The notes beneath the pieces are model-generated. The model did no database searches. It had not been told where the DNA came from and saw nothing but the letters and a program-made list of their open reading frames with translations. DNA of 64,000 bases from positions 110,616-174,615 of the forward strand of contig NZ_JARQXB010000008.1 of assembly GCF_029543105.1 (NCBI RefSeq), in the 5' to 3' direction. The DNA comes from Stenotrophomonas sp. HITSZ_GD (lineage in GTDB: Bacteria; Pseudomonadota; Gammaproteobacteria; Xanthomonadales; Xanthomonadaceae). Within the stretch, counting starts at the first letter, position 1; every line of letters starts with the position of its first letter. Shown piece by piece: positions 1 to 12,143 of the stretch. The position numbers and the translations under genes were made by a program.

Positions 1-588
1 TACGTGCCGCTGCAACTGTTGCGGCGCTTTGCCTCGGCCGACCCCAAGGGGCCGTGGAAGGCACTGGTCGGCGGCAGCGCGCGGATGATCTCCGGCAGCG
101 CGCCGGTGGGCTTTGCGGCCGACTGGATCGGCTGGGACGGCCGCGCATTCGGCGTGGACCCGGCCAAGGGACCGATCGGCGGCTACGACGCCATCCGCGT
201 CTACCTGTGGGCGGGCATGCTCGACGCCGCCGACCCGCTGCGCGCCAACCTGCTGCGCGACCTCTCCGGCCCGGCGCAGATGCTGAAGGCGCAGGGCACG
301 TTCGCCGAGAAGATCGACGTGGCGCGTGGCGTGGGCACCGGCAGCGCGCCGGTCGGCTTCGCCGCCGCGCTGCTGCCGTACCTCAGTGCGCTCGGCGAGG
401 ACGCCCTGCTCAAGACCCAGCAAGCGCGCATCCCCGCCGCCGGACAGGCCGCGGCCAACGCGCTGCCCTACTACGAGCGCAACCTGGTGCTGTTCGGCCA
501 GGGCTGGCTCGAAAACCGTTACCGTTTTGCCGCAGACGGGCGCCTGCTGCCTGCCTGGAGACTGAAACCATGCTCCGCCACAACCTGA
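1..588 (+). CDS. bcsZ: Endoglucanase BcsZ, GH8 (5' truncated by window start)
   Basis: The last 195 codons of a glycoside hydrolase family 8 endo-1,4-beta-glucanase of the cellulose synthase operon. BcsZ is periplasmic and trims nascent cellulose during export. The visible part matches the C-terminal half of the (alpha/alpha)6 barrel, including the segment IGGYDAIRVYLWAGML and a second SAPVGFAAALLPYL stretch. The reading frame is open from base 1, so the true start and the catalytic N-terminal half lie upstream. Its last 19 bases overlap the start of bcsC, so the two are translationally coupled. The family call rests on recognition of the C-terminal half and on the bcsC neighbour. Confidence 0.88.
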   Translation, partial: YVPLQLLRRFASADPKGPWKALVGGSARMISGSAPVGFAADWIGWDGRAFGVDPAKGPIGGYDAIRVYLWAGMLDAADPLRANLLRDLSGPAQMLKAQGTFAEKIDVARGVGTGSAPVGFAAALLPYLSALGEDALLKTQQARIPAAGQAAANALPYYERNLVLFGQGWLENRYRFAADGRLLPAWRLKPCSATT

Positions 589-3500
589 AGCCGCTCTACC
601 TCGCCGGCATGATCGAACTGTGCCTGCTGGCCACGCCGGCGCACGCGCAGAACGCGACCCAGCAGCTGGTCAACCAAGGCAACTACTGGCACGACCAGGG
701 TCGCGACGACCTCGCCGCCGATACCTGGCGCAAGCTGTTGAACATCGACCCCAACCAGCCCGATGCGTTGCTGGGCCTGGGCCAGATCGAGTTCGCCCAG
801 GGCAAGGGCGCCGATGCACGCAAGCGTCTGCAGCAACTGCAGGCCGCGCATCCGAACGCGCCGCAGACCCAGCGCCTGCGCCTGGTGCTGGGCGGCAACG
901 CGGCCGCGGCGGGCGCCGACCCGCACCTGGCCAATGCGCGCCGCGCGGCCGCGGCGGGGCGGTACGTGGAGGCGGTGCGCGAGTACGAGTCCAGCTTCGG
1001 CGGCAAGGCGCCGCCTTCCAACGTCGCGCTGGAGTACTACCAGTCGCTGGCCGGCACGCCACAGGGTTGGGAGAAGGCGCGCGATGGCCTCACCCGCCTG
1101 AAGGCCAGCGAGCCGGACAACACGGGGGTGGCGCTGGCGCTGGCCCAGGTGCTGACCTATCGCGAGCCGACCCGGCGCGAGGGCATTGCCCAGTTGCGCG
1201 CGCTGAGCACGCGCTCGGACATCGGCGGCCCGGCCCGCAATGGCTGGCGGCAGGCGCTGCTGTGGCTCAACGCCGGCCAGGGCGATGCCGATCTCTACCA
1301 GGCCTGGTTGAGCGCGAACCCGAACGACGCCGAGGTGGCCGCCAAGCTGACCCAGCTGCGCGAGCGCCGGACCGCGGCCACCGCGCAAGACGTCGAGGGC
1401 GTGGCGCTGGGCGAGGGTTTCAAGGCGCTCAACGCCGGCAATCTCGCCACGGCCGAGCAGCGTTTTACCCAGGTGCTGCGCGCGCGTCCGCGCGACAGCG
1501 AAGCGCTGGGCGGCTTGGGCTCGGTGCGGCTGCGCCAGCAGCGTTTCTCCGAGGCGCAGGAACTGCTGCGCCCGGCCGCGGCAGCGAACGCGAAGTGGAA
1601 CAGCGCCTACAACAGCGCACGCTATTGGCTGCAACTGCAGCAGGCCGATGCGGCCAGCAAGCGGGGCGATATCGCCCAGGCCACCAGCCTGGTGCAGGCG
1701 GCGGTGAAGTTGCAGCCGAACGAGCCGGCCGGCTACGCCGTGCTGGGCAACCTGCAGGCCGGCAGCGACACGCAGGCGGCCGAGGCCAGCTTCCGCAAGG
1801 CGCTGTCGTTCGCGCCGGACAACGCCGCCGCGCTGCAAGGCCTGGTCGCGCTGTATAGCCGCCAGGGCCGCATGCAGGAAGCCACCGACCTGTTCAACCG
1901 CCTGCCGGCCGCGCAACGGCAACAGGCCGGCGGCGAAGCCATGCTGCGCTCCAACGTGCAGCGCGCCAAGGCGCAGCAGGCGCTGGAAGCCGGCGACGCG
2001 GTGACCGCGCAGACCGAGCTGGAAGCGGCGATGGTCGAGCGGCCGGGTGATCCGTGGATTCGCCTGGACCTGGCGCGCCTGTACCTGCAGGCCGGCCGCC
2101 CGGACCAGGCGCGCAGCGTGATGGACGGCCTGCTGGCCGTGCACGGCGATACCGCCGAAGCGCAGTACGCCAATGCGCTGTACGCGCAGGAAACCAGCGA
2201 CTGGGCCACCGCTTACGCGAGCCTGGAGCGTATCCCCGCCGCTGCGCGCACGCCGGAGATGACGCGGCTGCGCAATATCGCCTGGGTGGAGCAGCAGGCG
2301 CGCGCCGCGCGCGGGCTGCAGCAGCAGGGCCGTGCCGGCGAGGCGCAGGCGCTGCTCTCGCGCACCGAGGCGGCACTGGGCGACCAGTTCGACGACCCGC
2401 AACTGCTGGCCGCGCTGGCGGGCGCGTGGGCCGACAGCGGCAATTCCTCGCGCGCGCTCACCCTGGCGCAGCGCCTGGTCACCACCGGTAACCCGGGCAC
2501 CGAACAACGCCTGCAATACGCCGGCGTGCTGCTGCGCGCGCACCAGGACGCCGAGCTGTCGGCGGTGCTGCGGCAACTGCACGACACCACGATGACGCCG
2601 GAGCAACTGCGCCGCTACCAGTCCTTGCGCAGCGGCTACGTGCTGCGTCAGGTGGATGCGCTGCGCGAGCTGGGCAACCTGGAGGGCGCCTACGACGCGC
2701 TGGCGCCGATCCTGGCCCAGCAGCCGCAGGATCCCGACGCCTTGTCCGCGCTGGCCCGCCTGTATGCCAGCGCTGGCGACCAGCGCCAGGCGCTGGTGAT
2801 CTACCAGCAGATCCTGCAGCGCCGTCCGAACGACCTGGATACGCTCGTGGCGGCCGCCAACAGCGCCGCCGCGCAGCAGGACCTGGACAGCGCCGAGGCC
2901 TACCTGCAGCGCGCACTGACGCAAGCGCCGCAATCGCCGGACGTGCTCGCCGCCGCCGGCCGCGTGTATCGCGCGGCCGGCAAGAACCGCAAGGCCGAGC
3001 AGTACTTCCGCGCCGCGCTCACCGCGCAGCAGCGCGATGCCGGCCAGCTGGACAACGGCCTGCCCGGCGCGCGCGGCCCGGCTGCCTATGCCTCGGCCGC
3101 GCGCCCGCTCAATCCCTTCGCGGGCATGACCGGCCCGATGCGCGGCTCGGCGGCGGTGTTGTCCGACACCACGCCTTACCCGGCTACGTTGCCACCGCCG
3201 GCCGCTTACCCGGCCGCCCCGGCCGCGACCTACGCCGCGGCGCCGGCCTATGCGGCCGCCGTGCCTGCACCGGCCTATGTGCCGCCCGCACCCGCCGGCT
3301 ACGCCGGCGGCGGCGACCTGCCACCGCCCGTCAGTGCATCGAGCGCCTCGCTCGCCACGTTGCCGGTGCCGGGGCAGAGCGCACGCGTGCCGGCACCGGC
3401 CTATGCCGCCGGCGTCCTGCCGGCCGGCCGCGGAAGCGAGGCGCGTGCGCAAGCCTTGCCGCCGCGCCGCAGCGGCAACACCGTGCTGGACGAACTGCGC

Positions 3501-5108
3501 GAAGTGCAGGCCGACAACAGCAGCCAGATCGCCGGCGGCGCGGTGTATCGCGCGCGCGATGGCGAATCCGGCCTGGGCCAGCTGGACGACATCGAAATGC
3601 CGGTGCAGGCGGATTTCGCCGTGGGCGACGGGAAGCTGGGCGTCAACCTGACGCCGACGCTGATCGATGCCGGCGCGGTGCCGACCGACTACACCATCGC
3701 CAGCCGCTTCGGCGGCGGGCCGGCGGCGGCGATCTCCGACGCGCTGGCCACCGATCCCACGCAGATCGACAACCTCGTCGGCACCACGCTGTACCAGGGC
3801 CTGCTGACCACCGGCGACAACGCGGCCACGCGCAACTACCTCTACGAAGCAGCCGTCGCCAACGGCGATTTCCAGACGCTGTACAACGAGGCCGAGGGCG
3901 ACACCGCCGCCGAGCGTCGCCAAGCCGCGCTCGCGGCGCTGTACGCGCAGCCGCTGTCGCAGTACGTGCTGTCCAACAACCTGTCCACGCTGCCCATCGG
4001 CACCATCGCCACGCAGCTGCTCAACGATCCTTCGCTGCGCGCCGATTTGGATGCGGCCAGCCAGGCGCAGCTGCTGGCGCTTTCGCAGAGTGCCGCGGCG
4101 ACGCAGACGCCGGTGCAGTTCCGCGATGCCCTGTACTCGCTGGCCGCCACCGGCACCGCCTCCCGCCGCCTGAGCCAGGACGACAGCGGCGTGGGCGTGT
4201 CGGTGAGCTATCGCAACGGCGGTTTCTCAGCCGATATCGGCAGCACGCCCATCGGCTTCCAGCAGCAGAACATCGTGGGTGGCGTGGGCTGGCGTGGCGA
4301 GGCGGGCGACAACCTGACCTACTCGGCACAGGCCTCGCGCCGCGCGGTGAACGACAGCGTGCTGTCCTTCGCCGGCACCGAGGACGTGCGCACCGGTCGC
4401 GAATGGGGCGGCGTCACCAGCAACGGCCTGGCGCTCTCGGCCACGCTCGACAACGGCCTGCTCGGCGGTTACGCCAACCTGGCCGCGCACCGGCTCACCG
4501 GTCGCAATGTCGCCGACAACGACCATCGCCAGGTGGACCTGGGCTTCTACGTGCATGCGCTGGAGACCGACAACCAGTCGCTCACCGCGGGCATCAACCT
4601 GACGGCGATGCAGTACGACAAGAACCTCAGTGGCTTCACCTACGGCCAGGGCGGCTACTTCAGCCCGCAGGATTATTTCGACCTCGGCTTCCCGGTGCAC
4701 TGGACGGGCCGTTCGGCCAGCCAGAAGGTCAATTGGCGCCTGGATGCCAGCGTGGGCGTGCAGCACTTCCGTACCGACGATTCGCCCTATTTCCCGACCG
4801 ACCCAAGCTTGCAGCAATCGGCCTACGACGCCGCGTCGCTGGCGGCGATGCTGGGGCTGACCGATCGCTATGTCGCGCCGGTCTACCTGGGCGAGAGCAA
4901 GACCGGCGTGTCGTACAACGTCTCCGGTGCCGCCGAATGGCAAGTGGCGCCGCAGTTGTTCCTCGGCGGGCGACTGACGTTCAACAACGCGCGCGACTAC
5001 AACCAGTTCAACACCAACCTGTACCTGCGCTTCGTGCTGGACCGCCTCGGCGCGGCCCTGGGCAAGACGCCGCAGGTGGTGAGCTCACCTTACGCCAGCG
5101 ACTACTGA
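570..5108 (+). CDS. bcsC: Cellulose synthase outer-membrane export protein BcsC
   Basis: A 1512-residue protein starting at ATG 570 inside the end of bcsZ. Residues 1-26 look like a signal peptide ending in AHA. A long series of tetratricopeptide repeats follows (about 27-840), then a low-complexity Ala/Pro/Tyr-rich linker (about 860-930), then a C-terminal outer-membrane beta-barrel region of the BCSC_C type (roughly 1200-1512; alternating segments such as VGVSVSYRNGGFSADIG). BcsC carries the glucan chain from the periplasm through the outer membrane, with the TPR domain as periplasmic scaffold. It is longer than the E. coli protein (about 1150 residues), mostly because of extra TPRs and the linker. 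A GC hairpin follows the stop. Confidence 0.93.
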   Translation: MLRHNLKPLYLAGMIELCLLATPAHAQNATQQLVNQGNYWHDQGRDDLAADTWRKLLNIDPNQPDALLGLGQIEFAQGKGADARKRLQQLQAAHPNAPQTQRLRLVLGGNAAAAGADPHLANARRAAAAGRYVEAVREYESSFGGKAPPSNVALEYYQSLAGTPQGWEKARDGLTRLKASEPDNTGVALALAQVLTYREPTRREGIAQLRALSTRSDIGGPARNGWRQALLWLNAGQGDADLYQAWLSANPNDAEVAAKLTQLRERRTAATAQDVEGVALGEGFKALNAGNLATAEQRFTQVLRARPRDSEALGGLGSVRLRQQRFSEAQELLRPAAAANAKWNSAYNSARYWLQLQQADAASKRGDIAQATSLVQAAVKLQPNEPAGYAVLGNLQAGSDTQAAEASFRKALSFAPDNAAALQGLVALYSRQGRMQEATDLFNRLPAAQRQQAGGEAMLRSNVQRAKAQQALEAGDAVTAQTELEAAMVERPGDPWIRLDLARLYLQAGRPDQARSVMDGLLAVHGDTAEAQYANALYAQETSDWATAYASLERIPAAARTPEMTRLRNIAWVEQQARAARGLQQQGRAGEAQALLSRTEAALGDQFDDPQLLAALAGAWADSGNSSRALTLAQRLVTTGNPGTEQRLQYAGVLLRAHQDAELSAVLRQLHDTTMTPEQLRRYQSLRSGYVLRQVDALRELGNLEGAYDALAPILAQQPQDPDALSALARLYASAGDQRQALVIYQQILQRRPNDLDTLVAAANSAAAQQDLDSAEAYLQRALTQAPQSPDVLAAAGRVYRAAGKNRKAEQYFRAALTAQQRDAGQLDNGLPGARGPAAYASAARPLNPFAGMTGPMRGSAAVLSDTTPYPATLPPPAAYPAAPAATYAAAPAYAAAVPAPAYVPPAPAGYAGGGDLPPPVSASSASLATLPVPGQSARVPAPAYAAGVLPAGRGSEARAQALPPRRSGNTVLDELREVQADNSSQIAGGAVYRARDGESGLGQLDDIEMPVQADFAVGDGKLGVNLTPTLIDAGAVPTDYTIASRFGGGPAAAISDALATDPTQIDNLVGTTLYQGLLTTGDNAATRNYLYEAAVANGDFQTLYNEAEGDTAAERRQAALAALYAQPLSQYVLSNNLSTLPIGTIATQLLNDPSLRADLDAASQAQLLALSQSAAATQTPVQFRDALYSLAATGTASRRLSQDDSGVGVSVSYRNGGFSADIGSTPIGFQQQNIVGGVGWRGEAGDNLTYSAQASRRAVNDSVLSFAGTEDVRTGREWGGVTSNGLALSATLDNGLLGGYANLAAHRLTGRNVADNDHRQVDLGFYVHALETDNQSLTAGINLTAMQYDKNLSGFTYGQGGYFSPQDYFDLGFPVHWTGRSASQKVNWRLDASVGVQHFRTDDSPYFPTDPSLQQSAYDAASLAAMLGLTDRYVAPVYLGESKTGVSYNVSGAAEWQVAPQLFLGGRLTFNNARDYNQFNTNLYLRFVLDRLGAALGKTPQVVSSPYASDY

Positions 5109-5116
5109 GGATGGGC

Positions 5117-5143
5117 GAGCCGGCCGGCCCGAGGGGCCGGCTC
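5117..5143. terminator. GC-rich hairpin between convergent bcsC and Fic gene
   Basis: Inverted repeat GAGCCGGCC (5117-5125) / GGCCGGCTC (5135-5143), a perfect 9-bp stem, sits between the bcsC stop and the end of the convergent Fic gene and overlaps the last codon of the latter. There is no T-run on either side, so intrinsic termination is uncertain; it may instead block exonucleases at two converging transcripts. Confidence 0.4.
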
Positions 5144-5729
5144 ACCGCCTGACGAAGCTCGCCAGCGGCGCGTAGTGGCCGCGATCGGCCGCGCGGATGG
5201 CCTGCAGGTAGCACGCGCGCACCTCGTCGAGCGGCAGCGTACTGCCCCAGGAAAAGTGGCGCAGGCCGAGCTGCGCGAGGTAGTGGTCGGCCATCAGCCG
5301 CGAGCAGCGACCGTTGCCGTTGGGAAACGGATGTATCCAGGTGAGGCGGTGATGCAGCCGCCACGCCTGCTCGTCAGCAGGATAGGTGCCATGCAGGCGC
5401 CAGGCGGCGCTGTCGTCGAACAGCAGGGCGACCTGCATGCAGATCTGGTGGGGCGCCACGCCGATGTTGCGTTCCGTGCTGCGGTATTGCCCCGCCCATC
5501 GCCATACCTGGCCGAACATCGCCCGATGCAGGCCGCGCAGGAACGCCTCGCTGGCCACCGGCGTGCCATGACGGATCGCGGTGGCGGCCCAGCGATACGA
5601 GCGATCGATGTTCGCGCTTTCCACCGCATCCAGATCGCCGCGCGTTGCGACCCAGCGCGGAATTAGCCCCTGCGCCTCGTCGGGATCCAGCGGCGTCTGG
5701 CCGTCCTCGAGTCCTTCATGTACCGCCAT
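5142..5729 (-). CDS. Fic-family protein, mobile mystery protein B
   Basis: A 195-residue Fic-fold protein. The Fic core motif is visible as HPFPNGNGRCSR at residues 133-144, with the catalytic His first. Overall sequence and partner gene match 'mobile mystery protein B', a family found with mobile mystery protein A on plasmids and mobile elements. In AMP-transferring Fic enzymes the residue before GNGR is usually Asp or Glu (metal binding); here it is Asn, so ordinary adenylylation should not be assumed. The gene starts at ATG 5729, overlapping the end of the upstream regulator gene by 14 bases. Its biochemical function is unknown; a toxin-like or signalling role is inference only. Confidence 0.85.
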   Translation of the reverse strand: MAVHEGLEDGQTPLDPDEAQGLIPRWVATRGDLDAVESANIDRSYRWAATAIRHGTPVASEAFLRGLHRAMFGQVWRWAGQYRSTERNIGVAPHQICMQVALLFDDSAAWRLHGTYPADEQAWRLHHRLTWIHPFPNGNGRCSRLMADHYLAQLGLRHFSWGSTLPLDEVRACYLQAIRAADRGHYAPLASFVRR

Positions 5730-6219
5730 GCTCCGTGTCGTCCGCCTTCCATAGCGCCCGGTCGGGCACGCAACGCTCCGCTTCGCGCAACAGGTCGCGC
5801 GTGGTGTACGCCACGGGTGCTTCCTGCGCTTCCAGGCGCATATGTTGGCGAGTGCGGTTCTGTATCGACATCAGGATTTCCACCCTGCGCGTGTCGACCA
5901 TTTGCTGAAGGCCACGTCGCGGTACCAACGCATAGACGAGGTCGCAATCCAGCGCCGCAGCGGCGCGCTGCAGGGTGTCCAGCTGCACGGTGCCGCGCCG
6001 CTCGCTGGCTTCCAGCTTGGCGGCGGAGGCCCGGGTGATGCCCAACCGATGCGCGAAGTCCTGCACGGACATGCCAAGCGCCTCACGGATGGCGGCCACC
6101 CAGCCGCCTGCCGGGACGGCGCGGGCGCGGGCGGGCAGGTCGCGCAGAAGTTCGCCGGTTTCGTCCAGGCGCAGGCGGGCGAGGGCGGACAGCGGGGGAT
6201 CGGATGAAGGGCGGGCCAC
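5716..6219 (-). CDS. Xre-type HTH regulator, mobile mystery protein A
   Basis: A 167-residue protein with a Cro/C1-type helix-turn-helix near residues 40-100 (REALGMSVQDFAHRLGITRA, then a Leu/Ala-rich helix). It matches 'mobile mystery protein A', the constant partner of the Fic-like protein encoded directly downstream. The start is GTG at 6219 because GAGGAG lies 7 bases upstream; an in-frame extension to an ATG at 6267 has no ribosome site and would cover the promoter region. The two genes overlap and surely form one transcript. By analogy with other Xre partners it probably represses its own promoter, where repeated CTAT-type sites are seen (6251-6304). Confidence 0.85.
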   Translation of the reverse strand: MARPSSDPPLSALARLRLDETGELLRDLPARARAVPAGGWVAAIREALGMSVQDFAHRLGITRASAAKLEASERRGTVQLDTLQRAAAALDCDLVYALVPRRGLQQMVDTRRVEILMSIQNRTRQHMRLEAQEAPVAYTTRDLLREAERCVPDRALWKADDTEHGGT

Positions 6220-6250
6220 GGCGGTACTCCTCGAAGCGTGCCGTAGTGTA

Positions 6251-6304
6251 TGCCTATGGGGATGCAATTACATGGAAAATCGTTGCCTATAGGTAGCTAT
6301 CAGG
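6251..6304. promoter_or_regulatory. Candidate operator repeats upstream of mobile mystery pair
   Basis: Three related short sites lie just upstream of the GTG start: TGCCTATGGGG (6251-6261), TGCCTATAGGTA (6284-6295, with the perfect palindrome CCTATAGG inside) and GCTATCAGG (6296-6304). They share CTAT followed by GG. Spacing and AT-rich context (6262-6283) fit a promoter controlled by the HTH protein downstream. No convincing -35/-10 pair was assigned. Confidence 0.45.
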
Positions 6305-6335
6305 CGCGGATCAAGATGCCTGCAGGCATCTGTAC

Positions 6336-7655
<1,320 letters not shown>

Positions 7656-7776
7656 GGAAGGTTCCCGTGGCGGCGCGCGCAGTGTAGGGCAGGCTCGCGT
7701 GCGGGGCTGCGAATTTCCCGACGCGGAAAAAACGAAGGGCGCCGCGAGGCGCCCTTCGTCCACACGCTGGAGGCGC

Positions 7777-9441
<1,665 letters not shown>

Positions 9442-9678
9442 GCGGTCTCCGTGGTGTTCCTGGCGCGCGCCCGGCCGGTCCGGCTGTGCGGACAGGCGGG
9501 GCAGGGAATGGGATGGCTTCAAGTATAGCGGCAACGCCCGCGCGCCCTTCCGAGGGGCCCCACGCGTGCTGGCCTACCGACAATTAAATGGGGACGGACG
9601 TAACCGATTCCAGCCAATGCCTGTTCATCTTGGCGGGCCAAATATGTCAGCAACACCTAGCACAGCCACGGAGCTGCC

Positions 9679-10179
9679 ATGAATACGATTCGTCTTACTG
9701 CCTTGGCGTTGACATCCCTGCTGGCACTGGGCGCCGTGGCGCCGTCGGCGATGGCCGACGACCATGGCCGTGACCGCGACCACCGCGGCTGGGACGACCG
9801 GGGCCATGGTCGTGGCCACGACGACCGCGGGCGTGATCGCCGCTACGACGACCGCCGCGATTACCGCGAGCGCCGCGAGGCCTACCACGACGGTTACCGC
9901 GATGGTCGCCGCGACTACCGCGGCCCGGCCGTGGTCTACCGCCCGGCGCCGCGCCCGGCGTACTACCGCCCGGCCCCGCCGCCGCGCTACTACGGCTGGG
10001 CGCCGGGCCACCGCTACCGCGATTACTACGGCGGCCCGATCTACGTGGTGAACGACTACAACCGCTATCACCTGCGTCGCCCGCCGTATGGCTACCACTG
10101 GGTGCGCGATGACGTGGGCAACATGCTGATGGTGGCCGTGGCCACCGGCATCATCGCCGACCTGGTGTTGCACAACTGA
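9679..10179 (+). CDS. RcnB/CigR-like secreted small protein
   Basis: A 166-residue exported protein. Residues 1-26 form a signal peptide (ending SAMA|DD). The middle is extremely rich in Asp, Arg, His, Gly and Tyr (repeats such as RGHDDRGRD), followed by a Pro/Tyr region and a C-terminal RcnB-type domain (about 110-166: [20 protein letters not shown], then [14 protein letters not shown]). RcnB proteins are periplasmic; the E. coli member influences Ni/Co tolerance and the Salmonella relative CigR affects virulence. The His/Asp-rich middle could bind metal, but this is inference. A terminator follows at 10205-10233. Confidence 0.8.
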   Translation: MNTIRLTALALTSLLALGAVAPSAMADDHGRDRDHRGWDDRGHGRGHDDRGRDRRYDDRRDYRERREAYHDGYRDGRRDYRGPAVVYRPAPRPAYYRPAPPPRYYGWAPGHRYRDYYGGPIYVVNDYNRYHLRRPPYGYHWVRDDVGNMLMVAVATGIIADLVLHN

Positions 10180-10204
10180 GCTGCCCGCCCCGCAACACCC
10201 CCGA

Positions 10205-10233
10205 CCGGCCGCCTCGTGCGGCCGGTTTCTTTT
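10205..10233 (+). terminator. Rho-independent terminator after RcnB-like gene
   Basis: Perfect 8-bp stem CCGGCCGC (10205-10212) / GCGGCCGG (10218-10225) with a 5-base loop, followed directly by TTTCTTTT. It lies 25 bases after the RcnB-like stop. Confidence 0.85.
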
Positions 10234-10327
10234 GTGCCGGTGCGCCCGCTCGTCGCAGGCCACGCGCGCTCACGCAGGCGTTCGCTCGCCCGGCACCGCC
10301 TGGCGGGCAGGCCCCTGCCGGCGCGAA

Positions 10328-10357
10328 TTGGTGGGCCGGACCGGCGCCGCCTATAAT
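10328..10357 (+). promoter_or_regulatory. Sigma-70 promoter of glyA
   Basis: TTGGTG (10328-10333) and a consensus TATAAT (10352-10357) separated by 18 bases, 48 bases before the glyA start. The transcript start would be near 10364, leaving a leader of about 40 bases, too short for a glycine riboswitch. Confidence 0.75.
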
Positions 10358-10405
10358 TTCGGCCCCCGACCGCCCTTGGCCGCCCCGGCAGCCCCTGGAG
10401 ACCCG

Positions 10406-11659
10406 ATGTTCCCGCGCGATGCCCGTATCGAAAACTACGATCCCGAACTGGCCCAGGCCATGGCCGCCGAAGCGGCGCGCCAGGAGGATCACGTCGAGCT
10501 GATCGCCAGCGAGAACTACGCCAGCCCGCGCGTCATGGAAGCCCAGGGCAGCGTGCTGACCAACAAGTACGCCGAAGGCTACCCGGGCAAGCGCTACTAC
10601 GGCGGCTGCGAATTCGTGGACATCGCCGAGCAGCTGGCGATCGACCGCCTCAAGCAGCTGTTCGGCGCCGATTACGCCAACGTGCAGCCGCACAGCGGCT
10701 CGCAGGCCAACCAGGCCGTCTACTTCGCGCTGCTCAACCCGGGCGACACCATCCTGGGCATGTCGCTGGCCCATGGCGGCCACCTGACCCACGGCGCCAA
10801 GGTCAACGCCTCCGGCAAGCTGTTCAACGCGGTGCAGTATGGGGTCAACGACCAGGGCCTGATCGACTACGACGAGGTCGAGCGCCTGGCCGTGGAGCAC
10901 AAGCCGAAGATGGTCGTGGCCGGCTTCTCGGCCTACTCGCAGAAGATCGACTGGGCCCGCTTCCGCGCCATCGCCGACAAGGTCGGCGCGCTGTTCTTCG
11001 TGGACATGGCGCATGTCGCCGGGCTGGTGGCCGCCGGCGTGTACCCGAACCCGCTGCCGCACGCCCACGTCGTTACCTCCACCACGCACAAGACCCTGCG
11101 CGGCCCGCGCGGCGGCATCATCCTGGCCCAGGGCGCCGACGAGGACCTGGTCAAGAAGCTGCAGTCGATCGTGTTCCCGGGCATCCAGGGCGGCCCGCTG
11201 ATGCACGTCATCGCCGCCAAGGCCGTCGCCTTCAAGGAAGCGCTGGAGCCGGAGTTCAAGGCCTACCAGGAGCAGGTCGTCAAGAACGCCCAGGCGATGG
11301 CGAAGACGCTGATCGCGCGCGGCTACAAGATCGTCTCCGGCGGCACCGAGAACCACCTGATGCTGGTCGACATGATCGGCAAGGACGTCTCGGGCAAGGA
11401 CGCAGAAGCGGCGCTGGGCAAGGCGCACATCACGGTCAACAAGAACTCGGTGCCCAACGACCCGCGCTCGCCGTTCGTGACCTCCGGCCTGCGCCTGGGC
11501 ACCCCGGCGATCACCACCCGCGGCTACCAGGAGGCCGACGCGGCCGAGCTGGCCGGCTGGATCGCCGACGTGCTCGACGCGCCGGCCGACGAGGCGGTCA
11601 TCGCCCGGGTGCGCGAGGCCGTCACCGCGCAGTGCAAGCGCTTCCCGGTCTACGGATGA
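10406..11659 (+). CDS. glyA: Serine hydroxymethyltransferase
   Basis: A 417-residue cytoplasmic PLP enzyme that interconverts serine and glycine while loading tetrahydrofolate with a one-carbon unit. The PLP-lysine motif [15 protein letters not shown] is intact near residue 229, and the length equals E. coli GlyA. The start is ATG 10406 ([15 protein letters not shown]), right for the family and 48 bases after a good sigma-70 -10 box. The next gene begins 1-4 bases after its stop, so a transcript through the small membrane protein and nrdR is likely. The same gene order with nrdR and the rib genes is common in Xanthomonadaceae. Confidence 0.97.
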   Translation: MFPRDARIENYDPELAQAMAAEAARQEDHVELIASENYASPRVMEAQGSVLTNKYAEGYPGKRYYGGCEFVDIAEQLAIDRLKQLFGADYANVQPHSGSQANQAVYFALLNPGDTILGMSLAHGGHLTHGAKVNASGKLFNAVQYGVNDQGLIDYDEVERLAVEHKPKMVVAGFSAYSQKIDWARFRAIADKVGALFFVDMAHVAGLVAAGVYPNPLPHAHVVTSTTHKTLRGPRGGIILAQGADEDLVKKLQSIVFPGIQGGPLMHVIAAKAVAFKEALEPEFKAYQEQVVKNAQAMAKTLIARGYKIVSGGTENHLMLVDMIGKDVSGKDAEAALGKAHITVNKNSVPNDPRSPFVTSGLRLGTPAITTRGYQEADAAELAGWIADVLDAPADEAVIARVREAVTAQCKRFPVYG

Positions 11660-11663
11660 TGTG

Positions 11664-12134
11664 ATGGCCAAGGCATTCCGCATGTTCTACGCGCTGCTGG
11701 CGCTGGGCATCGGAATGCCGACGCTGCTGCTGGCGGCCGCCGCGCTGCCGGTGGGCATCACGCTCGGCCCGGTGATGCTGGCCGTGGCGCTGGGCAAGCT
11801 GTTCACCGGCCAGCTGGACGGCGAGGCGTGGTTCGTCGGGGGCTACGTCTGCGGGGCCTACGCCGGCATGGTCGCGTGGGTGGCGCTCTCGGTGCCCTAC
11901 CTGCGCGGCCGGCGTGCCGCCTTCCACGCCACCCGCCCGTGGCTCTGGTGGCTGCTGGCCGCCGGCGCCGTCGCCGCGGCGATGCTGTGGTGGGCCGCCC
12001 CATACAAGACCTGGTCGCTGCTGTTCGCCGGCCCCGGCATGCTGCTGCCGATGCTCCAGCTCGCGCTGGCGCGCCTGCTGGACCGGCCCGTCGCGCCCCC
12101 GCCGTTGGCGTGCCCAGCCGGCTATTCGATCTAG
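11664..12134 (+). CDS. Hypothetical four-helix membrane protein
   Basis: A 156-residue protein not assigned to a known family. It has about four hydrophobic helices (near residues 6-40, 55-75, 92-112 and 118-135) with short polar links, and a Pro-rich tail. The start could be GTG 11661 or the adjacent ATG 11664; the ATG is chosen. It begins 4 bases after glyA and ends 9 bases before nrdR, so it is co-transcribed with both. An inner-membrane location is clear; no catalytic motif is seen. Its function is unknown. Confidence 0.7.
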   Translation: MAKAFRMFYALLALGIGMPTLLLAAAALPVGITLGPVMLAVALGKLFTGQLDGEAWFVGGYVCGAYAGMVAWVALSVPYLRGRRAAFHATRPWLWWLLAAGAVAAAMLWWAAPYKTWSLLFAGPGMLLPMLQLALARLLDRPVAPPPLACPAGYSI

Positions 12135-12143
12135 AATCCCCCG

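Noticed and set aside
519..3923. 1134-codon open frame on the minus strand opposite bcsC
   Set aside because: Arg/Gly/Ala/His-rich translation, no family resemblance, lies wholly opposite a clear TPR/BcsC gene; GC-rich DNA gives long antisense frames.
6220..6267. Longer start for mobile mystery A at ATG 6267
   Set aside because: No Shine-Dalgarno sequence there and it would cover the operator repeats; GTG 6219 has GAGGAG at 7 bases.
10233..10405. Possible glycine riboswitch before glyA
   Set aside because: The promoter TATAAT at 10352 leaves a leader of only about 40 bases, and no tandem glycine aptamer pattern is visible.
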